DNA of 9,300 nucleotides from Bacillus massilioanorexius (GTDB lineage Bacteria > Bacillota > Bacilli > Bacillales > DSM-1321): assembly GCF_902374955.1 (NCBI RefSeq), contig NZ_CABKRX010000114.1, forward strand, positions 1 to 9,300, read 5' to 3'. The notes under the pieces were generated by a model. It was not told the DNA's origin, did no database searches, and saw only the letters and a program-made list of their open reading frames with translations. Below are positions 1-5,992 of this stretch, one piece after another (position 1 is the stretch's first letter; the number at the start of each line of letters is the position of its first letter). The position numbers were made by a program, and so were the translations under genes.

Positions 1-288
1 ATACTAATGGTAGCTAGGGTAGAAGTTTCTATTTAACTTTTAAAAGATTCAACTCAAAGGAAGAAATGCTTCCATCTGACTTTTTTCCATCAGATAGTTT
101 AATTTTTTCAATACCATTCATATTATTTGATTCTTTAAAAAAGTTTCTACCATACAAATTGAGCTTAATTATTTTTAAAATAACCAGCTTTATTACTGCA
201 CTACTTTGTTTATCAGTTTCTATTGGACTCCTATTAATTTAATATTCCAATAAAGACCACCATCTATTAAACACAATAATTATTTTGT

Positions 289-396
289 TTAGTAAATGAC
301 ATAAAATCTTAAACAGCTAAACTGCACCTTTAGCTGCATAACAAAAAGAAGCTGATCACAGCTCCTTTTATTAAAGTAACGCACCCGATAGTTTAA
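289..396 (+). repeat. Repeat A, copy 1 (tripartite palindromic repeat)
   Basis: This is the most complete copy in the window of a ~100 bp interspersed repeat. Positions 289-379 align without gaps to 9210-9300 at roughly 83 percent identity by eye, and 322-391 aligns to 2432-2501. It contains three palindromes in a row. The first is CAGCTAAA (314-321), CTGCACC, TTTAGCTG (329-336). The second is AGCTG (350-354), ATCA, CAGCT (359-363). The third is TTAAAGTAAC (371-380), GCACCC, GATAGTTTAA (387-396), whose arms match at 8 of 10 positions. The similarity to the sequence on the far side of IS-2 (ccttca, then aaactca) suggests the unit extends to about 420. There is no coding frame, so it looks like a REP/MITE-like noncoding repeat. 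Confidence 0.8.
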
Positions 397-517
397 GTAT
401 ATTCCTTCACAAACTCAGTTGCTTTTACTTAATCAATCTGTTCAGTCCTTACGTTTATAAAAGTAAAAGGCTGTTTTCGTAAGGTTTGTTATTTATGGAT
501 AAAGGAATATTATGGGC

Positions 518-523
518 TATAAT
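518..523 (+). promoter_or_regulatory. Probable -10 box for the 564 gene
   Basis: A consensus TATAAT lies 40 bases before the start codon. No good -35 hexamer sits 16-18 bases upstream. An alternative pair is TTGTTA (486-491) with TATTAT (508-513) at 16 bp. Either would serve the small gene that follows. Confidence 0.45.
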
Positions 524-563
524 AGAATAGAGTAGTAAGTAAACTATTTAAGGGGTGATTTAA

Positions 564-782
564 ATGGCATATGTTTATACTTTATTCGTTATTTCTGTAA
601 TAGGCTATATTTGTTATCGGATGATTAAAAAGAAATCAATGCCTTCAAATAGATACACACCTTATGATGAAATCACAATGGGAACTAAAAGTGGTGTTAG
701 ACAACAAGATAATCAAATACAGGATACCAAGCATCAAGTTCAATATGAAGAGAAAGAAAATAATAACAAGACCGAGGGTTAA
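564..782 (+). CDS. Small one-helix membrane protein, unknown function
   Basis: This encodes a 72-residue protein with an N-terminal hydrophobic helix (about residues 2-20, YVYTLFVISVIGYICYRM). A basic stop-transfer patch (IKKK) follows, then a polar, charged tail of about 45 residues ending in a run of E, K and N. The arrangement predicts a single-pass membrane protein with a cytoplasmic tail. The start is supported by an AGGGGTGAT ribosome site (551-559) four bases before the ATG. The residues YTPYDEITMG after the helix recall a short conserved motif of uncharacterised small Bacillus membrane proteins (DUF3951-like). That link is from memory and weak. The gene has its own promoter and terminator, so it appears to be a single-gene unit. 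No function can be assigned. Confidence 0.7.
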   Translation: MAYVYTLFVISVIGYICYRMIKKKSMPSNRYTPYDEITMGTKSGVRQQDNQIQDTKHQVQYEEKENNNKTEG

Positions 783-792
783 GGTCTTTTTC
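768..792 (+). terminator. Intrinsic terminator overlapping the stop of the 564 gene
   Basis: AAGACC (768-773) pairs perfectly with GGTCTT (783-788) around a 9-base loop, followed by T residues to 791. The left arm lies inside the last codons of the gene and the stop codon is in the loop, so the mRNA ends almost directly after the reading frame. Confidence 0.75.
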
Positions 793-883
793 ATTTCTAA
801 TTACCTCACAGTTTTTTGTCTACTGCGTAATACTTCTTATGTCGCTAAACCAGCTAATAGGATGTCAATATCTTTCTCTTAAA

Positions 884-899
884 CATAAAAATTTTTATG
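884..899. repeat. Perfect 16 bp AT-rich palindrome
   Basis: CATAAAAATTTTTATG is a perfect inverted repeat with no spacer. It lies between two plus-strand terminators. It could be a protein-binding site or chance in AT-rich DNA, and no gene start is nearby to decide. Confidence 0.4.
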
Positions 900-925
900 C
901 TATACTGTTTTTAGGCATACCAAAT

Positions 926-957
926 AACCCTCCAGTTATCTTATGGAAGGTTTTTCT
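926..957 (+). terminator. Second plus-strand terminator, facing the end of IS-1
   Basis: AACC (926-929) and TCCA (931-934) pair with TGGA (944-947) and GGTT (949-952), with one C/A mismatch, followed by TTTTTCTTT. It would stop plus-strand transcription just before the 3' end of the convergent IS-1 transposase gene (stop codon at 979). Whether it belongs to the element end or to the target flank cannot be told from one copy. Confidence 0.6.
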
Positions 958-978
958 TTATGTGGTTAAAAAGTCTTT

Positions 979-2181
979 CTAAGCTATATCTAGGAAACAT
1001 TCTTTCCTTTTTAATAAAGCATAAATCCAGTGAAGAAGCTTATTGATACAGGCGACAATCGCCACTTTCGAAGGCTTTCCTTCTGTTCTTTTCTTGTCAT
1101 AAAACTCTTTAAGCTTTTTATTTCTGGAACTCCTTATTCCACATAAAACAGCTAGATACAAACTGTGCCTTAGCCTGCTAGAACCTCGTTTGGTTATCCG
1201 ATTCGTCGTCGCTGTAAATTTTCCAGATGAGTAGACACTTGGATCGACTCCAGCGAAGGCCACCAATTTCTTAGGGTGATTAAACCGATCAATTTCTCCT
1301 ATTTCTGAAATAATCGTTGCCGCGATTTTTTCTCCGATGCCAGGGATTGATTGGATAATCTTATATTCTTCTATTTCATTCGCCAAGGATACCATCTGAC
1401 TCTCTAAATCTGAAAGGTGTCCTTGGTAATGAAATAGTATGTCTATATACATATTAAGATTAATAAGATGGCTTTCATAACGCACCTTCTGAAAAGGATT
1501 TTGAGAAGCTGAATGTATCAGTTTTCTTACCTTTTCTTTTGCCCACTGAATAGAACGAGTTGGACAATATCCTCTTATTCGTTCTGCTAGTTCCTCTTCG
1601 CCAGTCTCTAAAACCTTCTCCGAAGTTGGATATTCTTTTAATATCGATAAAGACACTTTCGAAAATAGATCCCCAAAAACCTTCCTATATTCAGGAAAAA
1701 CCTGATCCAAGATCGTATGAAAATGCAATTTCGCTTCCACATACATATTTGTCAGTATCTCTTGTTGTCTTGATAAATTACGAAGGTTCAGAAGCTGTAT
1801 TCCTCTCCTTTTTTGAGGTTCAAACTCCTCTTTGTAGTAAAGAACACACAATTGATAGGCATCAAATGCATCTGTTTTCACCTTTCTTAAACTTGATTTC
1901 TTTGCTTGATGAGAAATAATCGGATTCAACAAAATATAAAGTATTTCGTTCTCTTCTAAGCATTGAATTATAGGCGTATGATAATGTCCTGTTGATTCTA
2001 AAATAACCACAGGCATCTGTCCTGCCAGTGATTTAATTTCCCCTAAGATATTTATCAACTCATCTAGCTCTTCACGATTATGCTTAACTGAAAAACTCTT
2101 CCCATATGGCTTTGCTTTATCTAAAAAAGCCTGTACTTCACTCTCTTCTTTGGCTACGTCTATACCCACAACTGGGTTCAT
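979..2181 (-). CDS. IS110-family transposase (IS-1), intact
   Basis: This is a 400-residue DEDD transposase/recombinase of the IS110 family, which moves its element through a circular intermediate guided by a bridge RNA. The N-terminal RuvC-like domain shows the four acidic residues: D8 in VVGIDVAKEE, E62 in VILESTGHYH, and D104 and D107 in KTDAFDAYQ. A charged helical middle follows (about 130-270). The C-terminal Transposase_20 domain begins at IIQSIPGIGEKIA (276-288) and carries GVDPSVYSSGKF and the KRGSSRLR motif. The serine of SSG (S319) is the likely nucleophile. The start at 2181 is chosen because GGAGGAG precedes it at proper distance and the protein then begins directly with the RuvC fold. 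A longer frame up to 2271 runs through the putative RNA region and lacks such a site. No stop or frameshift is visible, so the gene looks functional. It is only distantly similar to the IS-2 transposase. Confidence 0.93.
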   Translation of the reverse strand: MNPVVGIDVAKEESEVQAFLDKAKPYGKSFSVKHNREELDELINILGEIKSLAGQMPVVILESTGHYHTPIIQCLEENEILYILLNPIISHQAKKSSLRKVKTDAFDAYQLCVLYYKEEFEPQKRRGIQLLNLRNLSRQQEILTNMYVEAKLHFHTILDQVFPEYRKVFGDLFSKVSLSILKEYPTSEKVLETGEEELAERIRGYCPTRSIQWAKEKVRKLIHSASQNPFQKVRYESHLINLNMYIDILFHYQGHLSDLESQMVSLANEIEEYKIIQSIPGIGEKIAATIISEIGEIDRFNHPKKLVAFAGVDPSVYSSGKFTATTNRITKRGSSRLRHSLYLAVLCGIRSSRNKKLKEFYDKKRTEGKPSKVAIVACINKLLHWIYALLKRKECFLDIA

Positions 2182-2383
2182 TCTTTCTCCTCCTCTGATA
2201 CATTCACCAGTAACCCCTATTCCTCCAAGTAGTATTATAGCTTCGCTTGTTATACGAGATCGCAGTCCCAACCAGCCTCAAACATATTTCTACTAGTAGG
2301 GGGTGAACAGTTTAGCCGACGGGATCCATATTGGTCCCACTGCCCCGTACGTTCTACCCTGGCTACTGATAGATTAAATCTAT
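2182..2383 (-). ncRNA. 5' noncoding end of IS-1, candidate bridge RNA
   Basis: About 200 noncoding bases precede the IS-1 transposase. In IS110-group elements the left end upstream of the gene encodes a structured bridge RNA with a target-binding and a donor-binding loop. Length, place and orientation fit. On the minus strand the region is much richer in G and C than the surroundings and contains several complementary words (for example GGGACC with GGATCCC, and CGTATA followed by ACAAGCGAAGC). Its outer limit is marked by the 15-base palindrome ATAGATTAAATCTAT (2369-2383 on the plus strand). The exact RNA ends and the element boundary cannot be fixed from this copy alone, and I did not derive a fold. 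Confidence 0.6.
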
Positions 2384-2384
2384 A

Positions 2385-2419
2385 TAAAAAAAGTTCAACC
2401 AGAAAGTTCTGGCTGAACT
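2385..2419 (-). terminator. Minus-strand terminator upstream of IS-1
   Basis: Read on the minus strand, AGTTC and CCAGAA pair with TTCTGG and GAACT across a two-base internal loop, and seven T residues follow. It would stop transcripts coming from the IS-2 side before they enter the IS-1 noncoding region and transposase. Confidence 0.7.
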
Positions 2420-2431
2420 ATATAATACGAA

Positions 2432-2501
2432 CCTGCCCGTTAGCTGCATAACAAAAAAGAGCTGATCACAGCTCTTGATATGGAAGGAAAGCACCCGTTA
2501 G
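2432..2501 (+). repeat. Repeat A, copy 2, left part (split by IS-2)
   Basis: This segment matches 322-391 of copy 1 closely: TTAGCTGCATAACAAAAA is nearly identical, then the GAGCTG, ATCA, CAGCTC hairpin (2459-2474), then GCACCCGTTAG (2491-2501). The match stops abruptly after the final AG, where IS-2 begins. The left arm of its first palindrome is largely missing (CGAAC in place of GCTAAAC). The right part resumes at 3988-4012. Confidence 0.8.
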
Positions 2502-2759
2502 CCATCCATGAAGCGCAAAAATCAGCGCTTCACCACAGAGAATGAAAATGGTGAAAAACCGTCAATACTGATTCTACGGCTGGCGAGGAAGGTCGATGAA
2601 CTATGGTGCGTTAGAGCCCATCCGTTAGTCTGACTCCAACGACCACGGTGCACCACTGACTGTCGCTCCCTTACGGGAAGCACACATGGTAGATTAATCC
2701 TATTCTGGTTGCTGCACCAGCCTCCATTAATAATGAGAGCCGTAGAAAGGTTGGTTTCA
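2502..2759 (+). ncRNA. 5' noncoding end of IS-2, candidate bridge RNA
   Basis: This is the noncoding left end of IS-2, where IS110-group elements encode the bridge RNA. It opens with a perfect 7 bp stem, GAAGCGC (2510-2516) with GCGCTTC (2525-2531) around an 8-base loop, like the 5' stem-loop of known bridge RNAs. A second domain is bounded by TGGTGC (2604-2609) and its complement GCACCA. Inside it lie CCGTTAG (2622-2628), identical to the target left flank at 2495-2501, and TGACT (2631-2635), complementary to AGTCA at the right junction (3988-3992). CGTTAG also occurs at 2609-2614. These are candidate target guides. Their close spacing is unlike the separated guides of IS621, so the fold remains open. 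A minus-strand frame here (2522-2809) is not a gene. Confidence 0.6.
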
Positions 2760-3981
2760 ATGGATGTAGTCATTAAACGAGCATGTGGTATGGATGTCCA
2801 TAAGGACAATATTACTGCATGTATTATGACACCAAAAGGAAAGGAGATTCAAACGTTTTCCACTAAAACCGTATTTCTAATACAGTTGGTTGACTGGATT
2901 AAGCAACATGAATGTACACATGTTGCCATGGAAAGTACGAGTGTATACTGGAAACCTATTGTTAATTTACTAGAGGCTGAGGATATTGAGTTTTTAGTTG
3001 TGAATGCCCAACATATGAAGGCAGTTCCAGGACGCAAAACAGATGTCAAAGATGCAGAATGGATTGCCAAACTTCTTCGTCATGGATTACTCAAAGCTAG
3101 TTATATCCCAGATCGAAATCAACGGGAACTACGTGAATTAGTTCGCTATCGTCGGAGTATCATTGAAGAACGTGCCAGCCAACATAACCGAATCCAAAAG
3201 GTGTTAGAAGGAGCGAACATTAAATTAGGGTCTGTTGTGTCAGATGTAATGGGGGTTTCAGCTAGAGACATGCTTAATGCTATCGCCGAAGGTGAAGATG
3301 ATCCTGAAAAACTAGCAAACTTTGCTCGACGTACAATGAAAAAGAAGAAAGAAGAACTTGCGCTCGCTTTAAAAGGATATATTAACTCGCATCAACGTCA
3401 TGTTGAAAACCATTTTAAAACACATTGATTTTCTGACTGAGCAAATTGTACTGTTAGATGAAGAAGTGGCTAAAAGAGTAAGTAGCTACCAAGAAGATAT
3501 TGAACGACTAGATTCTATTCCTGGCATCGCTACAAGAATGGCTGAGCAAATTCTATCTGAAATTGGAACTGATATTAAAAATCAATTTTCAAGTGCAGCC
3601 CATATGTGTTCCTGGGCAGGATTGGTTCCTGGACATAACGAAAGCGCTGGAAAAAGGAAATCATCTAAAACCAAAAAAGGAAACAAGTATTTAAGATCAG
3701 CATTAACAGAAGCCGCTCATTCTGTAAGAGGATCTAAAAATTATCTCGGTGCATTGTATCGGCGTACAGCATCACGAAAAGGTAAGAAACGAGCAGGAAT
3801 TGTCGTCGCTCATGCCATGTTAAGAATCTCCTATTATCTCTTAACTCGGAAAGAAATGTATGTAGACTTAGGCGAAGACTACTTTGACAAGCAGAAAGAG
3901 CTATCAATTGTTCGGCATTCCTTACGAAGACTTGAAAGTTTAGGATATACAGTTACATTAAAAATACCTGAAGCATCTTAA
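2760..3981 (+). pseudogene. IS110-family transposase of IS-2, frameshifted
   Basis: Two overlapping frames together make one IS110-family DEDD transposase. The first (2760-3428) has the RuvC-like part: D12 in CGMDVHKDN, E58 in VAMESTSVYW, and D95 and D98 in KTDVKDAEW. The second frame (coding from about 3400 to 3981) has the C-terminal domain with DSIPGIATRMAEQIL, GLVPGHNESAGKRKS and KKGNKYLRSAL. The break is at 3396-3400. After NSHQR the frame moves by one extra base, or by loss of two bases from a codon, and reading on in the new frame gives MLKTILKHIDF as in intact relatives. The old frame ends 28 bases later at 3428. A second sign of decay is serine where the family has glycine (ESTG to ESTS, S61). 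The start at 2760 is chosen because the protein then begins just before the first catalytic Asp, with a modest GAAAGG site; upstream codons lie in the RNA region. A sequencing error or programmed frameshift is possible but less likely. Confidence 0.85.
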
Positions 3982-3987
3982 TCCAGC

Positions 3988-4116
3988 AGTCAACTTTTCC
4001 TTCAATAAACTCAATTAATTAGGCGCTCTCCTCTTTTTTAAAAGCTCTTTTCTCAAAGATTGTTGCTAAGAAAAAAGAAAAGTATCCTTATTCAACAATC
4101 GCGCCCGATTGTTGAA
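3988..4116 (+). repeat. Right part of repeat A copy 2 and a perfect palindrome
   Basis: The first 25 bases continue repeat A beyond IS-2 (ccttcaataaactcaatt against ccttcacaaactcagtt in copy 1). The rest has no coding frame. Its right end is a perfect 26-base inverted repeat: TTCAACAATCG (4091-4101), CGCC, CGATTGTTGAA (4106-4116). This is the cleanest member of the short palindromes with a GCNCC(C) loop that recur through the window. Confidence 0.6.
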
Positions 4117-4133
4117 GTTCATTTTTCTGTGTC

Positions 4134-4151
4134 CCCAAACTTGCATTTGGG
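4134..4151. repeat. CCCAAA hairpin downstream of the lipoprotein gene
   Basis: CCCAAA pairs with TTTGGG around six bases. A near copy (CCAAA, six bases, TTTGG, then caacatttctt) lies on the other side of the gene at 4583-4598. It could act as a weak transcript end for the minus-strand lipoprotein gene, but no T-run follows on either strand. Confidence 0.5.
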
Positions 4152-4179
4152 AACGTTTATTAGGTTTATTTTGTATGCT

Positions 4180-4500
4180 TTATAACTCATTGTTGTAATA
4201 AACTATACCGTTTTCCAAAAAATCAATTACTCTTTCTCTTAGTTCTTCTGGTTCAATCCAATGTTCATCAAGATATTCGTCTAAAGGCTTAATTTCCATA
4301 TTCGCTGATGGATACTCAACACGTATGTCTTCTAAAATCTCTAAATATTGATTGTAATAATTTTCTTTTTGTTCTTGCGTTAAGTTTAAAAGAATCGGTG
4401 CTTCTTCTTCTGTCTTTGTAGTATCAACCTTATCATCAGTACAACCTGATAAAGCAAATACCCCTAGTAAAATGCTAATGTAAAAATATTTTTTCAACAT
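4180..4500 (-). CDS. Small lipoprotein, unknown function
   Basis: This encodes a predicted lipoprotein of 106 residues. It has a short basic start (MLKKY), a hydrophobic signal segment and a lipobox LSGC with the lipidated cysteine at residue 20. A linker rich in T and E follows, then an acidic helical domain with TQEQKENYYNQYLEILEDI and a conserved-looking WIEPEELRERVIDFLENG. After signal peptidase II cleavage it should sit on the outer face of the membrane. I recall similar small Bacillus lipoproteins but no assigned role. The start at 4500 is chosen because it gives a normal signal peptide. A GTG at 4515 is in frame but has no ribosome site. The site for 4500 is odd: GGGGTGG ends only one base before the ATG. 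A possible promoter lies at 4557-4586. The gene stands alone between blocks of palindromic repeats. Confidence 0.75.
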   Translation of the reverse strand: MLKKYFYISILLGVFALSGCTDDKVDTTKTEEEAPILLNLTQEQKENYYNQYLEILEDIRVEYPSANMEIKPLDEYLDEHWIEPEELRERVIDFLENGIVYYNNEL

Positions 4501-4556
4501 TCCACCCCATTTCACATTAATTAAGAATCAGTTCAATAATAACACAAATGGTATTT

Positions 4557-4586
4557 ATTGTATTTCAGTGTGTTTAAGATTCCCAA
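4557..4586 (-). promoter_or_regulatory. Tentative promoter of the lipoprotein gene
   Basis: On the minus strand TTGGGA (4586-4581) and TACAAT (4562-4557) are spaced by 18 bases and lie about 57 bases before the start codon. The -35 overlaps the CCAAA/TTTGG hairpin. The match is moderate and AT-rich DNA gives such pairs by chance. Confidence 0.35.
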
Positions 4587-4720
4587 AGCGTCGTTTGGCA
4601 ACATTTCTTAAAAGAATGTTATTCAACAATCTAGCCCTTTAAAAGAAAAAGACGCGTTCCCAAATAAACGCGCCCGATTTTTGAACATCATTATTCAACT
4701 AAAGCTGCCCTTTAGCTTAA
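4583..4720. repeat. Cluster of back-to-back hairpins
   Basis: Within 140 noncoding bases there are four clear inverted repeats. They are CCAAA/TTTGG (4583-4598), AACATT/AATGTT (4600-4620, extended by CTT/AAG inside), CGCGTT/AACGCG (4653-4672) and CTAAAG/CTTTAG around CTGCC (4699-4715). Between them lie words shared with other repeats of the window: TTATTCAACAATC (also at 4089-4100) and CGCGCCCGAT (also around 4101). The block looks like a mosaic of whole and broken copies of the palindromic repeats. No gene is visible up to 4798. Confidence 0.6.
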
Positions 4721-4798
4721 TAGACAATATTATTACGAAACAACTTATATGAATTTACTTATATCTAATTATTTTGTTTGGCTATGGTTATTTAGATT

Positions 4799-4813
4799 GC
4801 CTTTATTTAAGGC
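4799..4813 (-). terminator. Hairpin at the end of the MDR reductase gene
   Basis: GCCTT pairs with AAGGC around five bases and overlaps the stop codon. On the minus-strand RNA the stem is extended by GATT/AATC with a bulge. There is no T-run after it, so it is at best a weak transcript end. Confidence 0.3.
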
Positions 4814-5838
4814 AGAGTAATCTTTTCCTTACTATTATTCTGCTGCCCTGCGATAGTTAAGATTACTTTCCCTTTGGATTTTCCAGTTTCTACATACTCA
4901 ATTGCTTTTGTAGCTTCTTCAAATGTAAAGATTTTATCAATCGTTGGTTTAATCTTCCCTGATTCCAAAAGTTCTGTTAATACTTGTAACTGTTGTCCGC
5001 TATGCTTCATGAAAAGAAAAGTGTATTCCACATCGTGCTTTTTTTCTAAACTAGTTAACTTAGCACTTGCTAATGAGAGTAACATTTTTTTAAAAGACCC
5101 CAGTCCCATTTCCTTTGCAAAACGACCATTTGGGGTACCAGAGATTGAAACAATCTTCCCGCCTTTTTTTACTGTCAAAAATGACTTCTCTAACGTTGCT
5201 CCCCCAATACTATCAATCACTGCATCATAATTCTTTATAATTTCTTCAAATTTTTCTGTTTTATAATTAATAACTTCATCCGCACCAAGTGATTTTGCTA
5301 AATTGCATCCCTCACTAGCTGTAGTAGCAACATAGGCTCCCATTTCTTTTGCAAGTTGTATAGCGAAAGTTCCTACGCCACCAGAGCCAGCATGAATTAA
5401 GATTTTTTGATTATTTTTAACCTTCAAGATGTCGTAAAGAGCCTGGTAAGAAGTTAAACCAACCAAAGGGATAGATGCAGCTTCTTCAAAACTAAGATTT
5501 TTAGGTTTTATAGCAATATCATCTTCATGAACTGATAGGTACTCTGCAAATGTGCCAATCTTGTTAGAGCGGGGACGACCATAAACTTCATCGCCTACAC
5601 TGAATTTTGTTACATCTTTTCCCACTTCAATAATCGTTCCCGCAAAGTCATTTCCTAATGTCAATGGCATATCGTAATGCAGCAGTAGCTTCAATTCGCC
5701 CTTACGTATTTTTGTATCAAGTGGGTTTATACTCGCTGCATGTATTTTAACTAATACTTCATTATTGCTTACTTTGGGTACTGGTCGATCAATAAAAGTA
5801 GGCTCTTTCTTGTATGCTTCTATTACAAATGCTCTCAT
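4807..5838 (-). CDS. Zinc-free MDR oxidoreductase (quinone/enone reductase-like)
   Basis: This is a 343-residue member of the medium-chain dehydrogenase/reductase superfamily, quinone oxidoreductase branch. It probably uses NADPH to reduce quinones or alpha,beta-unsaturated carbonyls in the cytoplasm. The N-terminal GroES-like domain has SINPLDTKIRKG (37-48) and LGNDFAGTIIEVG (61-73). The zinc-binding Cys/His pattern of alcohol dehydrogenases is absent. The Rossmann domain has the cofactor loop HAGSGGVGTFAIQLAK (149-164) and the downstream LGADEVINY. The C-terminal part ends with the usual FEEATKAIEYVETGKSKGKVILT. The ATG at 5838 lies seven bases after AAGGAG. A GTG immediately before it would be too close. 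The gene follows the OYE gene on the same strand, but a long hairpin separates them and no tetR-type operator is seen in front, so it may be a separate unit. The substrate is not predictable. Confidence 0.9.
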   Translation of the reverse strand: MRAFVIEAYKKEPTFIDRPVPKVSNNEVLVKIHAASINPLDTKIRKGELKLLLHYDMPLTLGNDFAGTIIEVGKDVTKFSVGDEVYGRPRSNKIGTFAEYLSVHEDDIAIKPKNLSFEEAASIPLVGLTSYQALYDILKVKNNQKILIHAGSGGVGTFAIQLAKEMGAYVATTASEGCNLAKSLGADEVINYKTEKFEEIIKNYDAVIDSIGGATLEKSFLTVKKGGKIVSISGTPNGRFAKEMGLGSFKKMLLSLASAKLTSLEKKHDVEYTFLFMKHSGQQLQVLTELLESGKIKPTIDKIFTFEEATKAIEYVETGKSKGKVILTIAGQQNNSKEKITLP

Positions 5839-5940
5839 CACAAAACTCCTTTTTACCTGAATGAAATTACCGCTGACTTACTTCTTTGTTCCTTAGGTTG
5901 TATCGATTCTCGATTCCCTTTTCATCCTTTAAGGAATAAT

Positions 5941-5976
5941 AACTTCCCCTAAACTAAAACACGTTTAGAGGAAGTT
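5941..5976 (-). terminator. 14 bp hairpin after the OYE gene
   Basis: Arms 5941-5954 and 5963-5976 (14 bases each, 8-base loop) match except for one position. In minus-strand RNA that position is a G-U pair, so the stem is continuous, while plus-strand RNA would have a C-A mismatch. The tail on the minus strand is ATTATTCCTT, poor in T, so termination may be partial. It lies 17 bases after the OYE stop codon. Confidence 0.6.
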
Positions 5977-5992
5977 TTGTTACTGCTGATCT

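Larger units (their letters stand above)
1..563. other. Gene-poor stretch with repeat A copy
   Basis: No convincing gene is visible in these 563 bases. The right half (289-396 and probably a little beyond) is a copy of repeat A. Near the left end a short hairpin (GGAAG 59-63 with CTTCC 69-73) is followed by two near-copies of CCATCWGA (72-79 and 87-94), each followed by T-rich sequence. This could be the tail of a terminator for a gene outside the window, but that is weak. A minus-strand open frame without an ATG start (238 down to a stop at 29-31, 69 codons) resembles no family I recognise and could be a relic. The promoter of the 564 gene lies in the last 70 bases. Confidence 0.6.
2502..3989 (+). 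mobile_element. IS-2, IS110-family element inserted in repeat A
   Basis: An element of about 1488 bp contains a 258-base 5' noncoding region, a frameshifted transposase gene and only eight bases after the stop codon. This is the architecture of the IS110 group. The left edge is where the match to repeat A copy 1 stops (after GCACCCGTTAG). The right edge is where the repeat resumes (TCAACTTTTCCTTCA, then aaactcaatt, against the copy 1 counterpart at 392-420). AG stands at both junctions (2500-2501 and 3988-3989), so the core dinucleotide is probably AG, and the element could equally be written 2500-3987. There are no terminal inverted repeats, as usual for the family. Confidence 0.8.

Noticed and set aside
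9..27. Similarity of the window start to the IS-1 left end (GTAGCTAGGGTAGAA against GTAGCCAGGGTAGAA)
   Set aside because: Only about 15 of 19 bases agree, and the sequence beyond (TCTATTTAAC against the GC-rich IS-1 region) differs completely, so a second IS-1 end is not supported.
664..882. Plus-strand 72-codon frame overlapping the small membrane protein
   Set aside because: It is in a different frame from the supported gene, crosses its terminator and has no ribosome site.
2182..2271. Extension of the IS-1 transposase by 30 residues to an upstream start at 2271
   Set aside because: The ATG at 2181 has GGAGGAG at the right distance and starts directly at the RuvC fold. The extension is translated from the putative bridge-RNA region and has no ribosome site.
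2522..2809. Minus-strand 95-codon frame over the IS-2 left end
   Set aside because: It is antisense to the structured noncoding region and the start of the transposase, has no recognisable domain and no ribosome site.
289..4720. Repeat units read as a CRISPR array
   Set aside because: The copies are far apart, of unequal length, without regular spacers, and no cas gene is present.
5842..5940. T-box or other riboswitch leader before the MDR gene
   Set aside because: The gap is only about 100 bases, no T-box sequence or other known aptamer core is visible, and the hairpin at 5941-5976 is better explained as the end of the OYE transcript.
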